The notes: generated from the sequence alone by a model not told the origin. A stretch of DNA of 64,000 nt from Thauera propionica (GCF_002245655.1 NZ_NOIH01000013.1:1-64000), one strand, 5' to 3'. Shown: positions 17,084-26,626, counted from the first letter of the stretch. Translations and numbers: made by a program.

Positions 17084-18466
17084 ATGTTCGACTCAGCCAC
17101 TTCCCTCGATAACACGCCCTCACGTCCCACCGCGGGTGCGACTTCGCCGATCCTGAGCGTATCGACCCTCAACAGGCTCGCGCGCGAGGCGCTCGAGGCC
17201 GCCTTGCCCCTGATGTGGATCTCAGGCGAGATCTCCAACCTGACCCGTGCCGCCTCAGGCCATCTCTATTTCACCCTCAAGGACGCGAACGCGCAGGTGC
17301 GCTGCGCGATGTGGCGCAACCGCGCACAGTTGCTCGCATTCCGGCCCGAGAACGGCATGCGTGTCGAGGTGCGCGCGCTGGCGACCCTTTACGAGGCGCG
17401 CGGCGACTACCAGCTCAACGTCGAGACCATCCGGCCGGCGGGCATCGGCGACCTGGCCGAAGCCTTTCGCCGGCTGAAGGACAAGCTGGGCGCCGAGGGT
17501 CTGTTCGACCCGGCGGGACGCCTCGCGCTGCCGCGCTTCCCGCGCGGGATCGGCATCGTCACCTCGCCGGCGGCGGCCGCACTGCGCGACGTGCTCGTCA
17601 CGCTGAGGCGCCGCGCGCCCCATGTTCCGGTCGTCTTGTATCCAGCGCCGGTCCAGGGCGCGGATGCAGCTGCACGGCTGGTCGACGCGCTGATGACCGC
17701 TGGGCGTCGCGCCGCCGCGGACGGCGTCGAGCTTCTTCTTCTGGTGCGCGGCGGCGGCAGCCTGGAAGACCTGTGGTCCTTCAACGACGAGGCCCTCGCG
17801 TGTGCGATCCACGCCTGTCCACTGCCCGTGGTCAGCGGCGTGGGGCACGAGACCGATTTCACCATCGCCGATTTCGTCGCCGACCTGCGCGCGCCCACAC
17901 CCACCGGTGCGGCCGAGATCGCCACCACCGGCTGGCACGCTGCCGCCGGCGAGACTGCCGTGATCGCCGCCCGATTGCAGCGCAGCATCGCGCGCCGGCT
18001 GGAGAATCTCGAACAGCGGGTTGATCGCGCCTCGCTCCGTCTGGTGCATCCGCGCGAGCGCCTGCGTCGCGCTTCCGCCGAACTCACCGTGCAGGGCAGC
18101 CGACTGCAGCGGACGATGCAGCACCAGCTCGAGCGTGCGCGTTTTCACCTGGCAGCGCTCGATCTTCGCCTGGCCCGCGCACGCCCGGTGTTTTCCGCCA
18201 GGCTGGACAGGGTGGAGGCACTATCGGGACGGCTCGCGCGTGCTGCGCAGCAGCTACTGGACGCACGACTGAGCCGGCTCGAGGCGCTCGAATCGCACCT
18301 CCAGCATCTCAGCCCCGAATCGGTGCTGGCACGCGGCTACGCCATCGCCCGCGACGCCCATGGTCACGTGCTGCGTTCGGCACGACAGGTAGCCGAGAAT
18401 GAGGTGGTTGACGTCCAGCTCACCGACGGCACTCTGCGAACCCGCGTAACGGGCCACGGTCTATGA
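17084..18466 (+). CDS. xseA: Exodeoxyribonuclease VII large subunit
   Basis: 460 aa. It degrades single-stranded DNA together with XseB. The N-terminal OB domain contains WISGEISNLTRAASGH and FTLKDANAQVRCAMW. The catalytic region has GIVTSPAAAALRD, LLVRGGGSLEDLWSFNDE and VSGVGHETDFTIADFVAD, followed by the long coiled-coil arm. ATG 17084 lacks a Shine-Dalgarno sequence and gives about 20 more N-terminal residues than the E. coli protein. The small-subunit gene xseB is not beside it. Confidence 0.96.
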   Translation: MFDSATSLDNTPSRPTAGATSPILSVSTLNRLAREALEAALPLMWISGEISNLTRAASGHLYFTLKDANAQVRCAMWRNRAQLLAFRPENGMRVEVRALATLYEARGDYQLNVETIRPAGIGDLAEAFRRLKDKLGAEGLFDPAGRLALPRFPRGIGIVTSPAAAALRDVLVTLRRRAPHVPVVLYPAPVQGADAAARLVDALMTAGRRAAADGVELLLLVRGGGSLEDLWSFNDEALACAIHACPLPVVSGVGHETDFTIADFVADLRAPTPTGAAEIATTGWHAAAGETAVIAARLQRSIARRLENLEQRVDRASLRLVHPRERLRRASAELTVQGSRLQRTMQHQLERARFHLAALDLRLARARPVFSARLDRVEALSGRLARAAQQLLDARLSRLEALESHLQHLSPESVLARGYAIARDAHGHVLRSARQVAENEVVDVQLTDGTLRTRVTGHGL

Positions 18467-18547
18467 TGAAGGCGTGAAGTCCTGGCCCCTGCTGCCTCCT
18501 CGCCTTTCGCTGCGTCCCGGGAGCGCCTAAGATGTCGGCTTCCAGGA

Positions 18548-18577
18548 TTGTCAGTGACGCATATTCCTGACTAGAAT
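18548..18577 (+). promoter_or_regulatory. Predicted sigma-70 promoter of sodB
   Basis: TTGTCA (18548-18553) and TAGAAT (18572-18577) are separated by 18 bp, about 50 nt before the sodB start codon. Both hexamers match the consensus at five of six positions. No iron-regulator site was recognised. Confidence 0.6.
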
Positions 18578-18625
18578 CGTCGGGCTTTTCCCCAAGAATC
18601 CGAGAACCTGCAATAGGAGAGACGA

Positions 18626-19210
18626 ATGGAACACACCCTGCCCGCCCTGCCGTATGCCAAGGACGCCCTGGCCCCGCACATCTCGGCCGAGACGCTCGAG
18701 TTCCACTACGGCAAGCACCACCAGGCCTACGTGACCAACCTGAACAACCTGATCAAGGGCACCGAGTACGAGAACCTCGACCTCGAAGCCATCATCAAGA
18801 AGGCGCCGGCCGGCGGCATCTACAACAACTCCGCCCAGGTCTGGAACCACACCTTCTTCTGGAACAGCATGAAGCCGAACGGCGGCGGCGAGCCGACGGG
18901 CGCGCTGGCTGACGCCATCAAGGCCAAGTGGGGTTCGTTCGAGGACTTCAAGAAGGCCTTCCAGACCTCGGCCGTGGGCAACTTCGGCTCGGGCTGGACC
19001 TGGCTGGTGAAGAAGGCCGACGGCTCGGTCGACATCGTCAACATGGGCGCCGCCGGCACCCCGCTGACCACGGGCGACACCGCGCTGCTCTGTATCGACG
19101 TATGGGAGCACGCCTACTACATCGACTACCGCAACCGTCGTCCGGACTTCGTCGCCACCTTCCTCGACAAGCTGGCCAACTGGGATTTCGCGGCGCAGAA
19201 CTTCGCCTGA
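18626..19210 (+). CDS. sodB: Iron superoxide dismutase
   Basis: 194 aa cytoplasmic enzyme that dismutates superoxide. The metal ligands are H27, H75 (QVWNH), D158 and H162 (DVWEHAYY). The iron type is suggested by [13 protein letters not shown] and by [17 protein letters not shown] lies just upstream of the ATG. A strong terminator follows, so the gene is probably a single cistron. Confidence 0.97.
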   Translation: MEHTLPALPYAKDALAPHISAETLEFHYGKHHQAYVTNLNNLIKGTEYENLDLEAIIKKAPAGGIYNNSAQVWNHTFFWNSMKPNGGGEPTGALADAIKAKWGSFEDFKKAFQTSAVGNFGSGWTWLVKKADGSVDIVNMGAAGTPLTTGDTALLCIDVWEHAYYIDYRNRRPDFVATFLDKLANWDFAAQNFA

Positions 19211-19250
19211 TCCCTGCCGGCCCGGTCCTGCAGACCGAGCCTTCGCAGCT

Positions 19251-19288
19251 GCGAAAGCGACCCTCGGAGGTCGCTTTCGCACTTTTTG
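19251..19288 (+). terminator. Intrinsic terminator of sodB
   Basis: GCGAAAGCGACC (19251-19262) and GGTCGCTTTCGC (19269-19280) form a perfect 12-bp stem followed by ACTTTTT. It lies 40 nt after the sodB stop codon. Confidence 0.93.
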
Positions 19289-19326
19289 GCCCTGCGCCCT
19301 TCGACACGCCCCTCCAGCCAGCCCCC

Positions 19327-20127
19327 ATGCTCGACATCCTCTACCGTGACGAATGGCTGGTCGCCATCCACAAACCGTCCGGCTTGCTGGTGCATCGCAG
19401 CCCGATCGCGGCTAGGGAGGAACGCTTCGCGGTGCAACTGCTGCGGGACCAGATCGGACGCAGGGTATTCCCCGCGCACAGGCTCGACCGCGGCACCTCG
19501 GGATTGCTGCTGTTCGCGCTCGACGCCGGGATGGCGGCGGCACTGGGCGCACAGTTCGAAGCGCGCACGGTGCAGAAGCGCTATCTCGCCGTCGTGCGCG
19601 GCCACCCCGCCGAAGCCGGCGTCATCGACCATCCGCTCGTCCGCAAACTCGACGCGATCGAGCGCCGGCACGGCCGAGGCGCCGGTTCGCGCGACGCCCT
19701 GCCCGAGGACGAGGACATCGATCCGGGGGACGAGCCGCAGAAGGCGGATGGCGCCACTGCCGCCCAGCCCGCGCTAACGCATTTCCGGCGACTTGCCACC
19801 GCCGAACTGCCCCACGCGGTCGACCGCTACCCGACCAGCCGTTACGCCCTGGTCGAACTCACGCCGGAAACCGGCCGGCGCCATCAGTTGCGCCGCCACC
19901 TCAAGCACCTTTCGCACCCGATCATCGGCGACGCGACCTACGGCAAGGGCCGTCACAACCGGCTGTTCCAGACTCTGTTCGGCTGCCAGCGCATGCTGCT
20001 CGCCTGCACCGCCCTGAGCGTCGCACACCCGGCGACGGGCACCCCGCTGCATTTCACGGCGCCATTGGCGGACGATTTCCGTGCCGTACTCCGGCACCTG
20101 GGTTGGGACGACGTCGTTCCGGACTGA
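19327..20127 (+). CDS. truC: tRNA pseudouridine(65) synthase
   Basis: 266 aa, RluA-type fold, collinear with E. coli TruC (260 aa), which modifies U65 of several tRNAs. The catalytic Asp is D54 in HRLDRGTSG. The family segments LYRDEWLVAIHKPSG, QKRYLAVVRGH and ETGRRHQLRRHLKHLSHPIIGD are present. Residues about 115-145 form a Glu/Asp-rich insert. ATG 19327 gives the family N terminus; the open frame extends upstream antisense to nothing and was not used. No clear Shine-Dalgarno sequence is seen. Confidence 0.92.
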   Translation: MLDILYRDEWLVAIHKPSGLLVHRSPIAAREERFAVQLLRDQIGRRVFPAHRLDRGTSGLLLFALDAGMAAALGAQFEARTVQKRYLAVVRGHPAEAGVIDHPLVRKLDAIERRHGRGAGSRDALPEDEDIDPGDEPQKADGATAAQPALTHFRRLATAELPHAVDRYPTSRYALVELTPETGRRHQLRRHLKHLSHPIIGDATYGKGRHNRLFQTLFGCQRMLLACTALSVAHPATGTPLHFTAPLADDFRAVLRHLGWDDVVPD

Positions 20128-20242
20128 GCCCATCACCAGTCCCCGGCTGCGGCGTTTTCAGGGCACAATCAATGTCAGGCCTGCAATCGGCACCGCGCCC
20201 GATGCCGCAATACCGTCCCACCCCGACCAACCAGGTACATCG

Positions 20243-21319
20243 ATGAACCCGCTGCTTCAGGTACGCCAGCACGGCCAGCAGATCTGGCTCGACAACCTCT
20301 CCCGCACCCTGCTCAACGACGGCCACCTTGCGCGCTTCGTCGCCGAGGACGGCATTGCCGGCGTGACGACCAACCCGGCGATTTTCCATAAGGCGATCGC
20401 GGGCGGACGCTACTACGAAGACGATCTGTCGGCCCTCAAGCGGCAGGCACTGAGCGCCGAAGCACGCTACGAAGCCCTCGTGATTCCGGACGTCCAACGC
20501 GCCTGCGACCTGCTCGTCCCCCTGCATCGCGACAGCGGCGGCAGCGCCGGCTATGTCAGCCTGGAAGTGTCGCCCGCGCTGGCCCACGATGCCGACGGCA
20601 CGGTCTCGGCCGGTCTGCGTCTCAAGGCCGCGGTGAACCGCCCCAACCTGCTGATCAAGGTTCCCGCCACCCCGGCCGGCGTCGACGCCATAGAACGCCT
20701 CATCGCTGAAGGCGTCAGCGTCAACGTAACCCTGATGTTCTCGCTCGCGCACGTCGAAGCCGTGGCGAGTGCCTACCTGCGGGGCCTGTCGCGCTTGTGC
20801 GCGGCCGGTGGCGATCCGTCGCCGGTGATGTCGGTCGCCAGCCTTTTCCTGTCGCGTGTGGATACCTTGATCGACAAGCAGCTCGAAGAGCTGGGTGGTG
20901 ACGCGCTCGACTTGCGTGGCAAGAGCGCGGTTGCGACGGCCAAGCTCGCCTACCAGCGCTATCTGGCACGCTTCCACGGCGAGGAGTTCGCTGCGCTGAA
21001 GGCAAGGGGCGCCCGCCCGCAATACATGCTGTGGGCCAGTACCGGCACCAAGAACCCGGCCTACAGCGACCTCCTTTACGTCGAACCGCTGATCGGTGCG
21101 GAGACGGTCAACACGCTCCCCGACGCTACGCTCGACGCCCTGCGTGACCACGGCCGCATTGACTCGACGCTGGCCCGGGACGTGGACGGCGCCGAGGCGC
21201 AGTACGCCGCGCTCGAGCGCCTCGGCATCGATCTCGGCGCTGCAGGTGAACGACTGCAGCAGGAAGGCCTCGCGCAGTTCGAACAGGCCTTCGCCGCACT
21301 GCTCGAACTCACGGCCTGA
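20243..21319 (+). CDS. tal: Transaldolase
   Basis: 358 aa, the longer transaldolase type seen in actinobacteria, cyanobacteria and many betaproteobacteria (E. coli TalB is 317 aa and of a different subfamily). It transfers a dihydroxyacetone unit in the pentose phosphate pathway. The Schiff-base lysine is K139 in LIKVPATPAG. The N-terminal segment GVTTNPAIF and the C-terminal WASTGTKNPAYSD complete the active site. AGGT precedes ATG 20243. Confidence 0.95.
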   Translation: MNPLLQVRQHGQQIWLDNLSRTLLNDGHLARFVAEDGIAGVTTNPAIFHKAIAGGRYYEDDLSALKRQALSAEARYEALVIPDVQRACDLLVPLHRDSGGSAGYVSLEVSPALAHDADGTVSAGLRLKAAVNRPNLLIKVPATPAGVDAIERLIAEGVSVNVTLMFSLAHVEAVASAYLRGLSRLCAAGGDPSPVMSVASLFLSRVDTLIDKQLEELGGDALDLRGKSAVATAKLAYQRYLARFHGEEFAALKARGARPQYMLWASTGTKNPAYSDLLYVEPLIGAETVNTLPDATLDALRDHGRIDSTLARDVDGAEAQYAALERLGIDLGAAGERLQQEGLAQFEQAFAALLELTA

Positions 21320-21335
21320 ACCCGGGCTGCACGCC

Positions 21336-21371
21336 ATGCAAAAGGGCCGCCCTCAGGCGGCCCTTTTGCAT
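21336..21371. terminator. Bidirectional terminator between tal and cheA
   Basis: A perfect 16-bp stem pairs 21336-21351 with 21356-21371 around a CTCA loop. The arm ends are AAAA on one side and TTTT on the other, so the structure can end transcription from tal (plus) and from the chemotaxis run (minus). Confidence 0.93.
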
Positions 21372-21389
21372 CCGGCGGATGCCGGGGAC

Positions 21390-23285
21390 TCAGGCTGCGG
21401 TGAGTTGCGGCACCTTGCGCATCAGGGCCGAACGCCCCACGCCGCGCTGCTCGCCAGCAGCGGTCAGCAGTTCCTTCATGTCGAGGATCAGGACGATCTG
21501 GCCGTTCGACAGCGTCGTCACCCCGGCGACGCCCTTCGGGCGGAAGTCGTCGAGCGACTTGATCACGGCGTCCTCGCGCCCCGCGAAGCTGTCGATCGCC
21601 AGGATGAACGACAGCTCGGCCGCCTGCATCAGCACACCGTACTGCGGCACCCGCTCCTGCGGCCAGCCGATCAGCGAAGCGAGCGGCAGGATCTGCAGCA
21701 CTTCACCACGCACGACCATGGTCGCCTTCGCGCCCACGTCCTGGATGTTCGCCGGATCGATCGGCAGGATCTCGCGCACCATCGACAGCGGCACGGCGAA
21801 CGGCTGATCGCCCAGGCGGACCAGCAGCACCGGCAGGATCGCCAGCGTCAGCGGCAGGTTGATGATGAAGGTCGTGCCCTTGCCCAGTTGCGAACGGATC
21901 TCGATCGAGCCGTTGAGCTTCTGGATGTTGGTGCGAACAACGTCCATGCCCACGCCACGGCCGGAAACGTCGGACACCTGTTCGGCGGTCGAGAAACCGG
22001 GCAGGAAGACCAGGTTGTAGCTCTGGCGCTCGTCCATCGTGCTCGCTTCCTCATCGGTGATGAGGCCCTTCGCAAGCGCCTTGGCACGCAGGCGTTCGGC
22101 ATCCATGCCACGCCCATCGTCGGCCACGAGGATGACGATGTGGTCGCCCTCCTGACGCGCCTCGAGGCGGACATTGGATTTCTCCGGCTTGCCCGCCGCG
22201 ATACGGCCGGCACGGTCCTCGACACCGTGATCCACGGCGTTGCGGATCAGGTGGATGATGGGATCGGCGAGATCCTCGATCATCGTCTTGTCGATCTCGG
22301 TCTCCTCGCCCACCAGGACGAGTTCGACATCCTTGCCGAGGTTGCGCGCAAGATCGCGCGCGATGCGCGGGTACTTCTGGAACAGCCGGCCGACCGGTTG
22401 CATGCGGGTCTTCATCACCGCGTTCTGCAGGTCGGACACCAGCAGGTCGAGCTGGCTCACCGCCAGATCGAGCGCATGCAGGGTCTCGGTATCGTTACGG
22501 CCACTGAGGATGTCACTGCGCAACGCATTCAGGCGGTTCTTGGTCAGGCCGATCTCGCCCGACAGGTTCAGGACCTGGTCCAGGCGCGCGGTGTCAACGC
22601 GGATCGAGTTGTCGCGCTGGCGTTCCGTCTCGCGCCGGCCGGTCGGCCCGGATGTACCCGGCTTGTCGGTCGCACGACGACCGATCGCCGCCTTGATGAT
22701 CGCCTCGGGTGACTCGGCAGGAGGCTGCACTGCGGGCAGGGTCTGCGCCGGCGTTGAAGCAGTGGCCTTGGCCTGCACCACGGTCTTGCCGGTCACAGCC
22801 GAGTAGAGCACGTCCCAGTCAGGTTCGCCCGGCTTCGGGATTGCCACGGGGGCGGTGTTCGCTGCCGGTGCATCGGCATGCAGCGACACGTGTTCGCCGG
22901 CCAGTGTGGCCTTGAGCGCGTCGATCAGCGCGGGATCCGCCGCGGGGGGTTGGGTCCCGTGCTCGAGGTGACCGAACATGTCACGCACGGCCGAGGTCGC
23001 CGCCAGGATGACGTCCATCGTTTCCGGCGTCACCGACAGCTCGCTGTTGCGCAGCTTGTCGAACAGGTTCTCGGTGAGATGGCACACGTTGACCAGTTCG
23101 GTCGCGTTCAGGAATCCCGCCCCGCCCTTGATCGTGTGGAAACCGCGGAAGATGTCGTTGAGCAGGCCGACGTCGTCGGGCGAGCGCTCGAGATCGACCA
23201 GCTTGTTGTCCACCCCCGACAGAAGGTCCCCGGCCTCGATCAGGAAGTCCTGAAGCAGGTCCTCCATTCCGGAAAAATCACTCAT
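21390..23285 (-). CDS. cheA: Chemotaxis histidine kinase CheA
   Basis: 631 aa. Domain order: HPt (about 1-105) with phospho-His H50 in FHTIKGGAGF; an Ala/Pro-rich linker of roughly 140 residues with no recognisable P2 domain; dimerisation helices (VDTARLDQVLNLSGEIGLTKN); the HATPase with NAVDHGVED and DDGRGMD; and a C-terminal CheW-like domain. It phosphorylates CheY and CheV receivers. ATG 23285 is used; an upstream in-frame ATG adds eight unrelated residues. Last gene of the leftward chemotaxis run. Confidence 0.96.
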   Translation of the reverse strand: MSDFSGMEDLLQDFLIEAGDLLSGVDNKLVDLERSPDDVGLLNDIFRGFHTIKGGAGFLNATELVNVCHLTENLFDKLRNSELSVTPETMDVILAATSAVRDMFGHLEHGTQPPAADPALIDALKATLAGEHVSLHADAPAANTAPVAIPKPGEPDWDVLYSAVTGKTVVQAKATASTPAQTLPAVQPPAESPEAIIKAAIGRRATDKPGTSGPTGRRETERQRDNSIRVDTARLDQVLNLSGEIGLTKNRLNALRSDILSGRNDTETLHALDLAVSQLDLLVSDLQNAVMKTRMQPVGRLFQKYPRIARDLARNLGKDVELVLVGEETEIDKTMIEDLADPIIHLIRNAVDHGVEDRAGRIAAGKPEKSNVRLEARQEGDHIVILVADDGRGMDAERLRAKALAKGLITDEEASTMDERQSYNLVFLPGFSTAEQVSDVSGRGVGMDVVRTNIQKLNGSIEIRSQLGKGTTFIINLPLTLAILPVLLVRLGDQPFAVPLSMVREILPIDPANIQDVGAKATMVVRGEVLQILPLASLIGWPQERVPQYGVLMQAAELSFILAIDSFAGREDAVIKSLDDFRPKGVAGVTTLSNGQIVLILDMKELLTAAGEQRGVGRSALMRKVPQLTAA

Positions 23286-23376
23286 GGCTGTTTGGCTCCA
23301 ATCTCTCATCAGGGGGTGTCACCGGACTTCGCCGCGAGCACCCGTCAAGGTCAGGACGTCAGGATCGCGACGCGGC

Positions 23377-24231
23377 TCAGAACCCGAGGCTCTCGAGCAG
23401 ATCGTCCACCTGAGCCTGCGTGGTCACGACGTCGGGTCGCTTGCCGTCGATGACCGGACCATTCATCAGGCTGCTCTTGCGTTCCAGCTTCACCGTCGGC
23501 GGCGCCGTCTCGAGCAGTACCTGAAGCAACTGACTCTCCAGGGTCTGCGCGAGATCGACCACGCGCTTGATGACCTGCCCGGTCAGATCCTGGAAATCCT
23601 GCGCCATCATGATTTCCAGCAGCTGGGCATTGGTCGCGCGGCTGTTGTTATCGACCGTGCCGAGGAAATCGCGCGTCTCAACGCTGAGTTGGCGGAACTC
23701 GTCCGGCGACAGCTGCCCTGCGAACAGCTGGTCCCAGCGACCACGGAGGGCGCCGGCGCCGTTCTGCAGGCCGTCCTGCAGCGGACGGGCGATGTCGGTC
23801 GCGTTGAGCACGCGGCTGGCCGCCTGCTCAGTCATCTGGGCGATGTAGTCGAGCCGCTGGCGCGCGTCGGGCATCGCCTCGGCAAAGTCCTGCAGCGCTT
23901 CGTTGAGCCCCAGCTCGCGCAGCGCGTCATGCAATTGTCGTGTCATCTGACCAAGGCGGTTGAATACGGCCTCGCCCTCCGCAGGCGCAGCTGCGGGCGC
24001 GTCTGTCGGCGCCGAAACGGACGCGGCAGCGCCCGTTTCTTCGGCCACGGCGTCGAACAAGGCCTGCAATTCATCGTTGTCCCCCGACCCGTCGGCAGAC
24101 GGCGCTGCGACGGTGGGAGCAGGTTTTGCTGCGGGCGTCGGAACGGCCGCGGGCTCGGATGCAATGCTGTCGAACAGCGCCTGCAGGTCGTCCGAGTCGC
24201 CCGATTCGTCGATTTTTGCCCTTTTGCTCAT
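23377..24231 (-). CDS. cheZ: Chemotaxis phosphatase CheZ
   Basis: 284 aa (E. coli 214). It dephosphorylates CheY-P. The active-site helix contains QDFQDLTGQVIKRV, whose second Gln corresponds to catalytic Q147 of E. coli. The C-terminal CheY-binding peptide is VDDLLESLGF. The N-terminal extension of about 90 residues carries two similar acidic segments, SDDLQALFDSIASE and NDELQALFDAVAEE, joined by Ala/Pro-rich linkers. It lies 30 nt after cheY and 91 nt before cheA. Confidence 0.95.
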   Translation of the reverse strand: MSKRAKIDESGDSDDLQALFDSIASEPAAVPTPAAKPAPTVAAPSADGSGDNDELQALFDAVAEETGAAASVSAPTDAPAAAPAEGEAVFNRLGQMTRQLHDALRELGLNEALQDFAEAMPDARQRLDYIAQMTEQAASRVLNATDIARPLQDGLQNGAGALRGRWDQLFAGQLSPDEFRQLSVETRDFLGTVDNNSRATNAQLLEIMMAQDFQDLTGQVIKRVVDLAQTLESQLLQVLLETAPPTVKLERKSSLMNGPVIDGKRPDVVTTQAQVDDLLESLGF

Positions 24232-24261
24232 GTCAGGCTCCAGCTATGGACTCGCCGCCGC

Positions 24262-24657
24262 TCAGGCGGGGCGCCCCATCTTCTCGAAGATCTTCTGCAG
24301 TTTTTCCGACAACGTGGCCGCCGTGAAAGGCTTGACCACGTAGCCGCTCGCGCCCGCCTGTGCCGCAGCGATGATGTTCTCCTTCTTCGCCTCGGCGGTG
24401 ATCATCAGTACCGGCAGGTGCTTCAACTGCGGCGAGCTGCGGATCGTCTGCAACAGGGTCAGGCCGTCCATGTTCGGCATGTTCCAGTCGGTGACGACGA
24501 AATCGAACTGCCCGCTGTTGAGCTTCTGCAGCGCAATCGCGCCGTCCTCGGCTTCATCCACGTTCGTGAAACCCAGCTCCTTGAGCAGGTTGCGAACGAT
24601 GCGCCGCATGGTTGAGAAGTCATCGACAACGAGGAATTTCAGTTTGGGGTCGGACAT
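24262..24657 (-). CDS. cheY: Chemotaxis response regulator CheY
   Basis: 131 aa single receiver domain. The acidic pocket D12/D13 and phospho-acceptor D57 ([12 protein letters not shown]) are intact. The C-terminal half has [11 protein letters not shown] and GYVVKPFT. CheY-P binds the flagellar switch. GGAGA precedes ATG 24657; the open frame extends well upstream but those residues are unlike any CheY. It sits between cheV and cheZ. Confidence 0.97.
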   Translation of the reverse strand: MSDPKLKFLVVDDFSTMRRIVRNLLKELGFTNVDEAEDGAIALQKLNSGQFDFVVTDWNMPNMDGLTLLQTIRSSPQLKHLPVLMITAEAKKENIIAAAQAGASGYVVKPFTAATLSEKLQKIFEKMGRPA

Positions 24658-24688
24658 TGTGTTCTCCAGATTGGGCGGTACGCACCGC

Positions 24689-25645
24689 TCAGGCGGCCCG
24701 TTGCGCCCTTTCGAGCATCGGCCGCAGGGTGTCGGCGAGTACGTCGGCGTCGAATTTTGCCACGTACGCATCCACACCCACACGCTTGCCCATCGCGCGG
24801 TTCGCCTCGGACGACAGCGACGAGTGCATGACGACCGGAATGTTCTCGAAACGCGGGTCGGCCTTGATGTTGCGCGTAAGCACGTAGCCGTCCATCTCCG
24901 GCATCTCCGCATCAACCATGATCAGGTCGATCTCCTCGGTGAGGTCGCGCCCGACCAGATCGCAGTGATCGGCGATGCTGATGAGCCGGGTCCAGGCTTC
25001 CATGCCGTTGACCGCGTGCTTATGGCGCACGCCGAGCTTGTCCAGCACCTCGGTAATCTTGCGCCGGGCAACGCCCGAGTCGTCGACGAAGAAGACATTG
25101 ACTTCGTGACCGTTGTGCAGCGGCGCGATGTTGCCGACGACGGCATCACCGAAGGTGTTCGCCATGATCGTCTCCACGTCGAGGATGGAGACCAGGCGCC
25201 CGTCCGGCAACTCGGTGATTGCGGTGATGTAATTCTGCGTGCCGGCCGACACGTTGTCGGGCGTGCGCACCTTGTCCCAGTCTACGCGGATGATGCGATC
25301 GACTTCCTGCACGAGGAAGCCCAGCGTGCGCTTGCTGTACTCGGTCACCATCATCGAGCCACCGAGCGGCATGCCCGGCTCGGATATGCCGAGGATGCTC
25401 GACAACGACAGGACGGGGATCACGTTGCCGCGCAGTGAAATCAAGCCTTCCACGCCACGCGGCATGTTGGGCGTGCGCGTGATGAAGGGCGTCGTGCACA
25501 CTTCGCGCACCTTGAACACGTTGATGCCGAAGTTTTCCGTGGTACCGAGCGAGAACAGCAGGATCTCCATGCAGTTCGAGCCGGCAAGCATCGTGCGGCT
25601 GTCGACCGACTCGAGCAGGGCGTTGTCCTTTTCAGCTTTCAACAT
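24689..25645 (-). CDS. cheV: Chemotaxis coupling protein CheV (copy 1)
   Basis: 318 aa. An N-terminal CheW-like domain (about 20-165; [26 protein letters not shown]) is joined to a C-terminal receiver (about 180-310) with [10 protein letters not shown] and phospho-Asp in [12 protein letters not shown]. CheV couples receptors to CheA and its receiver tunes the signal. GAGGATG precedes the start. It is a paralogue of the next gene upstream, 9 nt away. No separate cheW is in the window. Confidence 0.95.
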   Translation of the reverse strand: MLKAEKDNALLESVDSRTMLAGSNCMEILLFSLGTTENFGINVFKVREVCTTPFITRTPNMPRGVEGLISLRGNVIPVLSLSSILGISEPGMPLGGSMMVTEYSKRTLGFLVQEVDRIIRVDWDKVRTPDNVSAGTQNYITAITELPDGRLVSILDVETIMANTFGDAVVGNIAPLHNGHEVNVFFVDDSGVARRKITEVLDKLGVRHKHAVNGMEAWTRLISIADHCDLVGRDLTEEIDLIMVDAEMPEMDGYVLTRNIKADPRFENIPVVMHSSLSSEANRAMGKRVGVDAYVAKFDADVLADTLRPMLERAQRAA

Positions 25646-25654
25646 GGTGCATCC

Positions 25655-26626
25655 TCACTTCGTATCGCTGTTATGGCCGCGCTCGGCCAGCAGCCGGGCC
25701 AGGGTCTGGGCCAGGCGCTGCGGTTCGAACTTGGGCACGTATTCGTCCACACCGACCGACATCCCGAGCTGCTGGTTCGACATGCCCGACAGCGACGAGT
25801 GCATCAGGACCGGAACGCCCGCGAAACGCCGGTCGGACTTGATCTGCTTGGTCAGGATGTAGCCGTCCATCTCCGGCATCTCGACGTCGGTCAGCACAAG
25901 ACTGACCAGATCGGTGACCTTGCGCCCCGTGGCGTCGGCATGTGCGGCAACCTTCTTGAGCTCTTCCCACGCCTGGCGGCCGTTCACCGAGCCGACGTAG
26001 CGCACCCCCATCGCATCGAGCGTCTGGGAAATCTGGCGGCGAGCGACCGAGGAATCGTCGGCGAAGAACACCACGTGTTCATCCGCATCGGGCAGGCGTT
26101 CGATGTCCTTGAAGATGAAGTCGTCGTCGTAGTTGGTCGTCTCGGACAACACCTTCTCGACATCGAGCATCATGACGAGCTTCTTGTCGGCAAGCTCGGT
26201 CACCGCGGTGACGAGACCGCCAAGGTTGGCCGTCAGCATCTCGGGCGGCACGCGCATCTGCGACCAGTCCAGGCGCAGGATGGTGTCGACCGCCTCGACC
26301 AGGAAGCCCTGGGTGTGGCCGTTGTACTCGGTGACGATCATTATGTCGCGCGGCGTCTCGACGCCGATACCGACGTAGCGCGCCAGGTCGACCACCGGCA
26401 CCAGCACCCCGCGCAGACTGACCATACCCTCGACCGAGGCCGGCATCTCGGGCGCAGCCGTGATCTTGGGCGTACGCATCACCTCGCGCACCTTGAAGAC
26501 GTTGATGCCGAAGGTTTCGCGGCGGCCCGTGCGCTGGTCCACGCCGAGCGTGAAGAGCAGAATCTCGAGCTTGTTGGTGCCCGCAAGCCGGGTACGGGCA
26601 TCGATATTCTTGAGCAGATCGGACAT
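25655..26626 (-). CDS. cheV: Chemotaxis coupling protein CheV (copy 2)
   Basis: 323 aa, CheW-like domain (about 17-170; [29 protein letters not shown]) followed by a receiver with ADDSSVARRQ and phospho-Asp in [12 protein letters not shown]. It has the same architecture as copy 1 but is clearly divergent. GGAGG lies about 10 nt before the ATG. The sigma-28 promoter match at 26685-26711 lies just upstream, so this is the first gene of a cheV-cheV-cheY-cheZ-cheA unit. Confidence 0.95.
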   Translation of the reverse strand: MSDLLKNIDARTRLAGTNKLEILLFTLGVDQRTGRRETFGINVFKVREVMRTPKITAAPEMPASVEGMVSLRGVLVPVVDLARYVGIGVETPRDIMIVTEYNGHTQGFLVEAVDTILRLDWSQMRVPPEMLTANLGGLVTAVTELADKKLVMMLDVEKVLSETTNYDDDFIFKDIERLPDADEHVVFFADDSSVARRQISQTLDAMGVRYVGSVNGRQAWEELKKVAAHADATGRKVTDLVSLVLTDVEMPEMDGYILTKQIKSDRRFAGVPVLMHSSLSGMSNQQLGMSVGVDEYVPKFEPQRLAQTLARLLAERGHNSDTK

